Below, piece by piece: positions 1 through 5,066 of a stretch of 6,560 nucleotides of DNA; position 1 is the first letter of the stretch, and every line of letters begins with the position of its first letter. The notes under the pieces are model-generated. The model searched no databases. It saw only the letters and a program-made list of their open reading frames with translations, and was not told the DNA's origin. The stretch is from Tannerella sp. (GTDB lineage: Bacteria > Bacteroidota > Bacteroidia > Bacteroidales > Tannerellaceae). Where the stretch lies: the NCBI GenBank assembly GCA_031261145.1, contig JAISJX010000230.1:1-6560 (forward strand), read 5' to 3'. Both the position numbers and the translations under genes were made by a program.

Positions 1-1
1 A

Positions 2-1303
2 TTGAAAGTCAATAAGTTCATTGTAGAATATGTGCAGGACGCTTATTTATGGACGGCTATGACCAACTGGAAAACGGTAGAGCCGAAAAACGAATCCGAT
101 TCGTATAAATTCTTCGACAAATTGATGAACAGGACAGACGATCAATGGTCGATGCTGACTGACGACATAGACGATTTAATGAGTCAAGTCGAAAATGAGG
201 GCAAGACTTATGGCTATAAATTGGCCTTGTATTATTTTGAAAATAGTCCCCATGAACTTTTTGCTGTTATCCGGTTTGTCTATCCCAATACGCCTGCGGA
301 GAAAGCCGGATTGAAGCGGGGCGATGCGCTGACTTCCATCAATGGAAATACCATTACGGAGGCTAATTATTCGGAGTTGGCTAATTCTTCCGATATACGC
401 CTTGGAATAGGCCGTTTTTCGGTAGAAGGTGAAAAGTTGAAATTGACGGCGGATGTCTCGTTTGTGACCCTGTCATCTCAAGCAATGTACTCCGATCCGG
501 TTGTGGCTTATCATGTTATCGAAAAAGGAAGCCATAAGATCGGCTATTTATGCTATACGGATTTTACGGATGAATCGGAAAAGAAGTTATTGAATATTTT
601 CGCGGATTTTAAAGTAAAAGGGGTTACGGACGTTGTGCTTGATTTGCGTTATAATGGCGGTGGATCGGCGCGAATGGCCTGTAAATTAAGTAGTATGCTG
701 GCCCCGGCTTCGGTCGTGAAAGGCAAACAAGTCTATTTGTCGCGCATCTGGAATGACGACTATATGGCTTACTGGGAAAAAAAAGATAAAAGCCAGATAT
801 ATGAATATTTCACGGATACGCTTCCGGTCAATCTGGATATGAACCGTTTATTTGTATTGACCACTCAAAATACAGCGTCAGCATCCGAATCAACGACTAT
901 TGGATTGAAAGCATACATTAATATTACGCAGATAGGAGATACAACGCATGGAAAATATTGTGGCGGATACCTGCTTCCGGCTGATGACAAGACGATAAGT
1001 AATTGGGGTATGTATCTGATGGTTTACCGTTTCGCCAATAAAAACGGCGTATCACCTGCCGGTGGATTGAAGCCTGATATAGTTGTAAAGGAAGGAGTAT
1101 ATCCTCTTTATCCACTTGGCGATGAGCGTGATCCATTTATAGCGAGGGCCATTGAAAAAATCACGGGAGTCTCATCGGCTCAAACACGGTCTGATAACCT
1201 TTCATCCCCTTATCGTGAAGCCGATGCGTTGAAACTCCGCCGTCCGTTGGAAGGGGAAATGATTGAAACAGGGACTCTTTTTAAATTGAGAATTGAGAAT
1301 TGA
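2..1303 (+). CDS. S41-family (C-terminal processing-like) serine protease, 5' partial
   Basis: The frame is open from the first base, so the 5' end is outside the window. The TTG at position 2 is probably an internal Leu codon, and a signal peptide and the first tens of residues are probably missing. 433 codons are visible. Residues about 70-150 look like a PDZ domain (NTPAEKAGLKRGD at 96-108). The S41 core follows: the strand motif LDLRYNGGG (213-221), then TASASE (291-296), with S293 as the likely nucleophile, and GK at 317-318, with K318 as the general base. The 25-residue Ser-Lys spacing equals that of E. coli Prc/Tsp (S430/K455), so the dyad appears intact. By family, this is an exported protease acting in the periplasm or at the cell surface; Bacteroidales encode many such proteins, often lipoproteins. 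The substrate is unknown. The C-terminus is odd: the last five residues (LRIEN) and the stop codon are encoded by a heptamer tandem repeat. It converges with aroC 41 bp away. The family call is firm; the biological role is open. Confidence 0.9.
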   Translation: MKVNKFIVEYVQDAYLWTAMTNWKTVEPKNESDSYKFFDKLMNRTDDQWSMLTDDIDDLMSQVENEGKTYGYKLALYYFENSPHELFAVIRFVYPNTPAEKAGLKRGDALTSINGNTITEANYSELANSSDIRLGIGRFSVEGEKLKLTADVSFVTLSSQAMYSDPVVAYHVIEKGSHKIGYLCYTDFTDESEKKLLNIFADFKVKGVTDVVLDLRYNGGGSARMACKLSSMLAPASVVKGKQVYLSRIWNDDYMAYWEKKDKSQIYEYFTDTLPVNLDMNRLFVLTTQNTASASESTTIGLKAYINITQIGDTTHGKYCGGYLLPADDKTISNWGMYLMVYRFANKNGVSPAGGLKPDIVVKEGVYPLYPLGDERDPFIARAIEKITGVSSAQTRSDNLSSPYREADALKLRRPLEGEMIETGTLFKLRIEN

Positions 1304-1325
1304 GAATTGAGAATTAAGAATTAAG
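1284..1325. repeat. Heptanucleotide tandem repeat, (AATTGAG)x4 + (AATTAAG)x2
   Basis: There are six consecutive 7-bp units: four AATTGAG (1284-1311) followed by two AATTAAG (1312-1325), the two types differing by one G-to-A change. The array begins inside the protease gene, supplies its last five codons and TGA stop, and runs to 19 bp before the aroC stop codon on the opposite strand. Seven is not a multiple of three, so gain or loss of units would shift the frame at the protease C-terminus. It looks like a slippage-prone simple repeat; any function (insulation between convergent genes, transcript end) is inference. Confidence 0.9.
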
Positions 1326-1344
1326 GATTTGGGGTATTTCGGCC

Positions 1345-2424
1345 TTATTTTCTGAAGGTTTGCCCGGATAACAGCAGGTAATCCAATAAGGTCATGGCTG
1401 TCATGGCCTCGACGACAGGCACGGCGCGGGGCAGTACGCAGGCATCGTGGCGTCCGCGGGCTTTCAGCGTCGTTTCCACCCCGTTTTTATCGACGGTAGT
1501 CTGCTCTCTCAGAAGCGTGGGTACGGCCTTGAAAGCGACGCGGAAATAAATATCTTCTCCGTTGGAAATGCCGCCTTGTATGCCGCCGGAATTGTTTGTG
1601 CGCGTACGGATCTGTCCGTTATCGTTGAAAAAAGAGTCGTTTTGCTCCGAACCGCGAAAGTTTGGCGCGTCGAAGCCCAATCCGTAATCGAATCCCTTTA
1701 CGGCATTGATGCTCAGCATGGCAGCCCCTAAAGCGGCATGTAACTTCCCGAAGACCGGCTCGCCCAAACCGGCAGGAACACCTTTTGCCACACACGAAAT
1801 GATGCCGCCTGCCGTATCGCCCTCGCCTTTTATTTTAGCGATAAATGCCGCCATTTCAGCCGCTTTAACGGGATCGGGGCAACGCACGGGGTTCGTTTCC
1901 GTCAAGCTGAGGTCATAGTCCCGATAAGTACCCTCCAAGCGGATATGGGCAACCTGCGCCGTATATGCCTGAATCGTAATATGGCGCTCACGGAGAGCTA
2001 ATTTTGCAATTGCACCGCCCACGCAGCGGGCAATCGTTTCGCGAGCCGATGCACGTCCGCCGCCCCGCGGATCGCGGACGCCATACTTTACTTGATAGGT
2101 ATAATCGGCGTGAGACGGGCGGAATACATCTTTTATCTCGTCATAATCAGTGGAATGTTGATTCTCATTCGGAACGAAAAAACCAATCGGCGCGCCCGTC
2201 GTGCAGCCCTCGTAAATGCCGGAGAGAAACTGCACCCGGTCGGCTTCTTTCCGGGGAGTTGTGAGGGAGGATTGTCCGGGTCTCCGACGGTTTAGCTCTT
2301 GTTGGATAAAGTCCATATCCATTGCTATGCCGGCCGGACAGCCGTCAATCACCCCTCCAATGCCCGGCCCGTGAGACTCGCCGAACGAGGTAAGCCGGTA
2401 CCTGTTTCCAAATGTATTCATCAT
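1345..2424 (-). CDS. aroC: Chorismate synthase
   Basis: Complete 359-residue protein, matching the roughly 360-residue bacterial family. It catalyses the last step of the shikimate pathway in the cytoplasm: 5-enolpyruvylshikimate-3-phosphate to chorismate with release of phosphate, using reduced FMN. All three family signatures are visible: [18 protein letters not shown] (15-32, with His18 in the conserved first-His position), [18 protein letters not shown] (123-140), and the late Arg-His-Asp block RHDACVLPR (325-333). Two ATG codons are adjacent (2422-2424 and 2419-2421). Family members usually start Met-Asn-Thr-Phe-Gly, so the second could be the real start; the difference is one residue. 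No Shine-Dalgarno sequence is visible. No other shikimate gene adjoins it. An intrinsic terminator lies 20 bp upstream of the start, between slyD and aroC, and I found no good promoter in that gap, so its transcription start is unclear. No clear terminator follows the stop codon. Confidence 0.98.
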   Translation of the reverse strand: MMNTFGNRYRLTSFGESHGPGIGGVIDGCPAGIAMDMDFIQQELNRRRPGQSSLTTPRKEADRVQFLSGIYEGCTTGAPIGFFVPNENQHSTDYDEIKDVFRPSHADYTYQVKYGVRDPRGGGRASARETIARCVGGAIAKLALRERHITIQAYTAQVAHIRLEGTYRDYDLSLTETNPVRCPDPVKAAEMAAFIAKIKGEGDTAGGIISCVAKGVPAGLGEPVFGKLHAALGAAMLSINAVKGFDYGLGFDAPNFRGSEQNDSFFNDNGQIRTRTNNSGGIQGGISNGEDIYFRVAFKAVPTLLREQTTVDKNGVETTLKARGRHDACVLPRAVPVVEAMTAMTLLDYLLLSGQTFRK

Positions 2425-2444
2425 CCGTGAATGAGCGAATCAGC

Positions 2445-2472
2445 AAAAAAAACGGCGAATTTTATTCTCCGT
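2445..2472 (-). terminator. Intrinsic terminator downstream of the slyD-like gene
   Basis: Read on the - strand, ACGGAGAAT (2472-2464), loop AAA (2463-2461) and ATTCGCCGT (2460-2452) form a nine-position stem with one A-G mismatch. It is followed at once by seven more T residues (2451-2445), making a run of eight. It starts 33 bp after the SlyD stop codon and ends 20 bp before the aroC start. This is a classic Rho-independent shape and suggests that most slyD transcripts stop before aroC. Confidence 0.75.
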
Positions 2473-2505
2473 AAATTAACGCTAAATTCGCTATCTGTAA
2501 GAATA

Positions 2506-3081
2506 TTAGCGGTTGCAACCACAATCGCAATCCTCGTCACACTCGCACTCGCAATCACTGTCGCATCCGCAACCACAACTGCATCCGCCCTGCATCATAG
2601 CATTGACAGCCGCAATTTCTTCGGCGGTAGCCTCGTGTACATCAATCACTTTCCCGGTGAAATGCAACGTCTCGCCTGCTAACGGGTGATTGAAATCCAT
2701 CACGACAAGGTCATCCTGTACTTCCAGAATAGAACCGTTCATCATTTGTCCGCTTTCATCAATCATCGGCACGGTATTGCCTTCGACCAACAAGTCGTGA
2801 TTGATTTTTCCGTCCACCTCAAACACGTTTTTCGGCAGTTCAACCACATTTTCTTCATAATATTCGCCATACGCATTATCCGGCGTAAGGGTAAACTGAA
2901 ACGTATCTTCAACCGCTAATCCCCTCATTTCATTTTCGAAAGCAGGCAACATCGACCCCATTCCGAAGATAAACTGCAAAGGTTTTTCCACCGTCGCCTG
3001 TTCCATCAATTCACGTTCGTCCCCTTCTCCAACGTTCAGGTCGTAAGTGACCGAAACAAATTTGTTTGTTGTAATCTTCAT
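2506..3081 (-). CDS. slyD: SlyD-like FKBP-type peptidyl-prolyl cis-trans isomerase with Cys/acid-rich metal-binding tail
   Basis: Complete 191-residue protein starting at ATG 3081-3079. No signal peptide is seen, so it is cytoplasmic. The SlyD architecture is readable: an FKBP N-terminal half (VTYDLNVGEGD at 11-21; PLQFIFGMGSMLPAFENEM at 34-52; LTPDNAYGEY at 65-74), an inserted-in-flap chaperone domain (about 75-130), and the return to the FKBP fold with DFNHPLAGETLHF (129-141) and VIDVHEATAEE (145-155). By family it isomerises Xaa-Pro bonds, acts as a folding chaperone and binds metals; E. coli SlyD supplies Ni to hydrogenase maturation. The tail (165-191) has ten cysteines (167, 169, 171, 173, 177, 179, 181, 185, 187, 189) and eight Asp/Glu, but no His, unlike the His-rich E. 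coli tail. That suggests a soft-metal or zinc preference, which is inference. It is preceded by a good Bacteroidetes promoter and followed by an intrinsic terminator, so it is likely monocistronic. The symbol rests on domain layout. Confidence 0.93.
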   Translation of the reverse strand: MKITTNKFVSVTYDLNVGEGDERELMEQATVEKPLQFIFGMGSMLPAFENEMRGLAVEDTFQFTLTPDNAYGEYYEENVVELPKNVFEVDGKINHDLLVEGNTVPMIDESGQMMNGSILEVQDDLVVMDFNHPLAGETLHFTGKVIDVHEATAEEIAAVNAMMQGGCSCGCGCDSDCECECDEDCDCGCNR

Positions 3082-3100
3082 TTTTCGTATAATTATTCTG

Positions 3101-3132
3101 CAAATTTAAACCAAAATTTCCGGTCTCACAAC
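3101..3132 (-). promoter_or_regulatory. Bacteroidetes-type promoter for the slyD-like gene
   Basis: On the - strand the -7 element TAAATTTG (3108-3101) matches TAnnTTTG at all six defined positions. A -33-like GTTG (3132-3129) lies 20 bp upstream, matching TTTG at 3 of 4. Transcription would start near 3094, giving a leader of about 13 nt before the ATG at 3081. Confidence 0.55.
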
Positions 3133-3245
3133 TGCGTAAAATAAAAATCAATCGTCCCGATAGGATATCTATATGAAAAACAATATTTTATCTTCTGAAA
3201 ATTATTCTCGTATGAAAAATTTTCTCCTGTTTATGAAGGTCATCT

Positions 3246-3277
3246 ATTGGTTATGTCCGAAAAAAGCAGTAATATTG
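3246..3277 (+). promoter_or_regulatory. Candidate Bacteroidetes-type promoter for the META lipoprotein gene
   Basis: TAATATTG (3270-3277) matches the -7 consensus TAnnTTTG at five of six defined positions, and ATTG (3246-3249) matches the -33 TTTG at three of four, with a 20-bp spacer. The start would fall near 3284, leaving a leader of about 14 nt with AGGAA (3290-3294) three bases before the ATG. In AT-rich DNA such partial matches occur by chance. Confidence 0.4.
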
Positions 3278-3297
3278 CACATCCAAAGTAGGAAATT

Positions 3298-3744
3298 ATG
3301 AAAACAAAAAACTTTTTATTAGCAGGTATCATCCTGATTCTGGGATGTGTATCATGCAGTCGTAAAGCGACACAGAGCAAATCGGTAACAGGTGTCGAGT
3401 CAATCGTCCTCACCGGAACGTATTGGCAATTAGTTGAATTGAATGGTAAAGCCATTAACGGGTATCAACCGAAGGAACCGTATATCACTTTGACGGCGGA
3501 AGATAGCCGCATAAGCGGTTGTGGCAGTTGCAATACTTTTTCCGGTTCCTATACAATCGACGCGGATGCTCGGAAAATCCGGTTTTCGCAAGTGGTTTCC
3601 ACGCTAAAAGCCTGTCTCCGGGAAAATGTGGAGCAGGAATTTTTGCTGACGCTCAACGATGTGGACAACTACAACATTCAAGACGATGCGCTGACGTTGT
3701 ACTCATCGAAAAAAAAGCCTGTGGCCGTGTTTAAAGGCAAGTAA
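3298..3744 (+). CDS. META-domain (HslJ-like) lipoprotein
   Basis: 148 residues, complete. The N-terminus is a short signal peptide (MKTKN, then a hydrophobic stretch at 6-18) ending in two possible lipidation cysteines, C17 (after ILG) and C20 (after CVS, before S). C20 resembles many Bacteroidota lipoproteins, but neither is a textbook lipobox. The rest is one META domain: YWQLVELNGKAI (42-53), the core SCNTFSGSY (77-85) and STLKAC (101-106), ending VAVFKGK. E. coli HslJ, a relative, is linked to heat shock and novobiocin resistance; the molecular function of the domain is not established. The likely location is the periplasmic face of a membrane. C75, C78 and C106 would lie in the oxidising periplasm and could form a disulfide (inference). 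The start is supported by AGGAA three bases upstream. The stop codon directly abuts the stop codon of the convergent gene. Confidence 0.9.
   Translation: MKTKNFLLAGIILILGCVSCSRKATQSKSVTGVESIVLTGTYWQLVELNGKAINGYQPKEPYITLTAEDSRISGCGSCNTFSGSYTIDADARKIRFSQVVSTLKACLRENVEQEFLLTLNDVDNYNIQDDALTLYSSKKKPVAVFKGK
3709..3738 (-). terminator. Weak candidate terminator of the zinc-ribbon membrane protein gene
   Basis: Read on the - strand, GCCT (3738-3735) can pair with AGGC (3720-3717) across a 14-nt loop, followed immediately by eight T (3716-3709). The stem is only four GC-rich pairs, so the structure is weak, but the T run is strong and lies just past the gene's stop. One arm is shared with the + strand hairpin. 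Confidence 0.3.
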
Positions 3745-3762
3745 CTATACGCCTTCTTTTTT
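3734..3762 (+). terminator. Candidate terminator of the META lipoprotein gene, spanning both stop codons
   Basis: On the + strand AAGGC (3734-3738) can pair with GCCTT (3751-3755). Inside it GTA (3741-3743) pairs with TAC (3748-3750), leaving a two-base AA bulge and an ACTA loop. One C and then six T (3757-3762) follow. The hairpin contains the lipoprotein TAA and the opposite gene's TAG, and the T tract lies in the opposite gene's coding end. The stem is modest, so this is tentative. Confidence 0.45.
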
Positions 3763-4842
3763 CTCCGCTATTTTCGTTCCGCACGACGAACAGAATGGCA
3801 GGTGAGCGAAATTCTTTGTTCCGCAATGGCTACACGTTTTAAAAAGTTCAAGCCCGCAATGTCGGCAATAATTGGTTACGACCTTATACGAATCGGCCTC
3901 AGTAGCTTGTGCGATTGGAAATTCCCATTTTTTAAGCAGGAAATCCTTTCCGCAGGAAGGGCAGAAATGGTTTGCAAGCGCCTTTTCTGCCGTTTCCGAT
4001 TGCACTTTATTCGCTCGTTCCTGTGTTGAAACTTGCAACTCGGCTTTTTTCTGTTCGATATAACCGCGGATTCGTTTAATACCGTAATATCCAAGTCCGA
4101 CAGATAAGATAATCCCCACGGAATAACGGACATAACCGCCATAACTCGGAAGATAGGGAACAAGTCCGAAAAAGAAAGCGTAAACGGAAAACAAGGTAAA
4201 CCCGCAGAAGATAGGCCAGAATTTATGCCGCCGGTAACGGATAAAAAAGAAAATCCCGATGGCCAGAATCGGCCCGACGAAAAGCAGACGGACTAAAAAC
4301 ACCTTTAATTCATAGCTTTTCAGTTCTTTGTAGTATCTGGCTTCGGCGTTATACTGTTCTTCGCTTATCGAATTTTGGATTTTCTGCCGTTCTTTTTCAA
4401 GTTCGTCTATTTGCGATTGCAGGGCGCTCATCTGCGCACGCCAGTCTTGTTCGACTTTGTAGAACTCATCCAACTTTTCCACGCGCTTAATCACTTCCTG
4501 ATCTTTGTCCGGCGAGCCGAGTGTTTTCCGGGTTTGCAGCCAGTTGTCGAAAGATTCTTTTTCGTTTGCGTAATTCTCCCTGGCCGCGGCGATGGTTTTT
4601 TCTATTGTCCCTTTTTTCGATTCCAGATTCTCAATTTCAGCGTATTGCCGACTGTTTTCCGTCTCTAATTTCGCCAGGGCGTTCGCGTCTTCAAAGTCCG
4701 TTATGCAGGGGCTTTTAATGCTGCGGTCGAGGTCGTCAATGATGTTGTTGGACAATAGGATCAAGAATACACAAAGGGTGAGTGATATTGTGTAGTAAAT
4801 GAGTTTTGATGTCCGTTCGAGTTTCTTGCTGTTCAATTCCAT
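3745..4842 (-). CDS. Uncharacterised membrane protein: periplasmic coiled coil, four TM helices, double zinc ribbon
   Basis: 365 residues, complete; I do not recognise a named family. Predicted order: a short basic N-terminus (KKLERTSK, 6-13); TM1 about 14-34; a long charged, heptad-like region about 50-180 rich in Glu, Lys, Gln and Leu, probably a coiled coil; TM2 about 181-201; a basic loop RYRRHK (202-207); TM3 about 209-229; a short loop; TM4 about 237-255; a basic stretch KRIRGYIEQKK; and two C-terminal zinc ribbons. The eight cysteines form four CxxC knuckles (294/297, 326/329, 337/340, 351/354). The positive-inside rule puts N-terminus, TM2-TM3 loop and C-terminus in the cytoplasm and the coiled coil in the periplasm. 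The layout suggests a scaffold or sensor linking a periplasmic partner to a cytoplasmic one; that is inference. Zinc ribbons of this kind often bind protein or nucleic acid. The ATG at 4842-4840 has no clear Shine-Dalgarno and no convincing promoter upstream. Its stop abuts the META gene stop. Confidence 0.85.
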   Translation of the reverse strand: MELNSKKLERTSKLIYYTISLTLCVFLILLSNNIIDDLDRSIKSPCITDFEDANALAKLETENSRQYAEIENLESKKGTIEKTIAAARENYANEKESFDNWLQTRKTLGSPDKDQEVIKRVEKLDEFYKVEQDWRAQMSALQSQIDELEKERQKIQNSISEEQYNAEARYYKELKSYELKVFLVRLLFVGPILAIGIFFFIRYRRHKFWPIFCGFTLFSVYAFFFGLVPYLPSYGGYVRYSVGIILSVGLGYYGIKRIRGYIEQKKAELQVSTQERANKVQSETAEKALANHFCPSCGKDFLLKKWEFPIAQATEADSYKVVTNYCRHCGLELFKTCSHCGTKNFAHLPFCSSCGTKIAEKKEGV

Positions 4843-4866
4843 AAAATCCGAGTTTTTTTTAATCCA

Positions 4867-4897
4867 TTTGAACCGTAAAAGTAGGTATTAATCTTTG
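4867..4897 (+). promoter_or_regulatory. Candidate distal promoter (P1) of the TonB-dependent receptor gene
   Basis: TTTG (4867-4870) is followed after exactly 19 bp by AATCTTTG (4890-4897), which matches TAnnTTTG at five of six defined positions. Transcription would begin near 4904 and give a leader of about 160 nt before the receptor ATG. It lies in the divergent gap between two genes. Confidence 0.35.
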
Positions 4898-4941
4898 ATA
4901 AGGAGCCATAAAATCGGAAAAAATTTACATGCTTGTCATTT

Positions 4942-4976
4942 TTTGCCTGTAGCTTCCGAAAAATAGTATATCTTTG
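4942..4976 (+). promoter_or_regulatory. Bacteroidetes-type proximal promoter (P2) of the TonB-dependent receptor gene
   Basis: TATCTTTG (4969-4976) is a full match to the -7 consensus TAnnTTTG. A perfect TTTG (4942-4945) lies 23 bp upstream, at the long end of the accepted spacing. Transcription would start near 4983, about 12 nt before the leader ORF and 80 nt before the receptor start codon. Confidence 0.55.
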
Positions 4977-4994
4977 CCGTTGTTTTAGAGATAA

Positions 4995-5066
4995 ATGTCA
5001 AAAGAATCGGAAAAAGGAGAGAGGATTGTTTTTGGAGAATTACCTCCGCAACATTTTACAGGATGA
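4995..5066 (+). CDS. Possible 23-residue leader peptide upstream of the receptor gene
   Basis: ATG 4995-4997 opens a 23-codon frame (begins MSKESEKGERIVFG, ends PPQHFTG). Its TGA at 5064-5066 overlaps the receptor ATG (5063-5065) as ATGA, an arrangement that permits translational coupling. An in-frame TAA (4992-4994) directly precedes the ATG, so the frame cannot start earlier. It lies about 12 nt after the predicted P2 transcription start. An AAGGAGAG sequence (5014-5021) lies inside it, about 40 nt before the receptor start and so too far to serve that start directly. The peptide is hydrophilic with no recognisable domain, and ATGA overlaps are easy to get by chance. The ORF is plain to see; that it is translated is speculative. 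Confidence 0.25.
   Translation: MSKESEKGERIVFGELPPQHFTG

Noticed and set aside
1304..1344. Possible terminator between the protease and aroC (AAGG ... CCTT).
   Set aside because: Only four pairs with a long loop and no proper T run on either strand; not distinguishable from chance.
1447..2295. Several + strand open frames (up to 94 codons) opposite aroC.
   Set aside because: They lie wholly antisense to a complete chorismate synthase with all signatures intact, overlap one another in different frames, and show no domain-like sequence.
2511..2520. Perfect 10-bp palindrome GGTTGCAACC.
   Set aside because: It encodes the last residues of the SlyD tail; a single short palindrome inside codons is not evidence of an operator.
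2431..2919. + strand open frames opposite the slyD-like gene, one rich in Ala/Thr/Ser.
   Set aside because: The low-complexity peptide is the antisense reading of the Cys/Asp codon run in the SlyD tail.
3191..3232. AT-rich inverted repeat GAAAATT ... AATTTTC in the slyD/META intergenic region.
   Set aside because: The stem is seven pairs, mostly A-T, with a 14-nt loop and no T tract; it is expected by chance in DNA this AT-rich.
4876..4907. - strand promoter for the zinc-ribbon gene (TACTTTTA as the -7 box).
   Set aside because: The -7 box matches five of six positions, but no TTTG-like element lies at 17-23 bp upstream.
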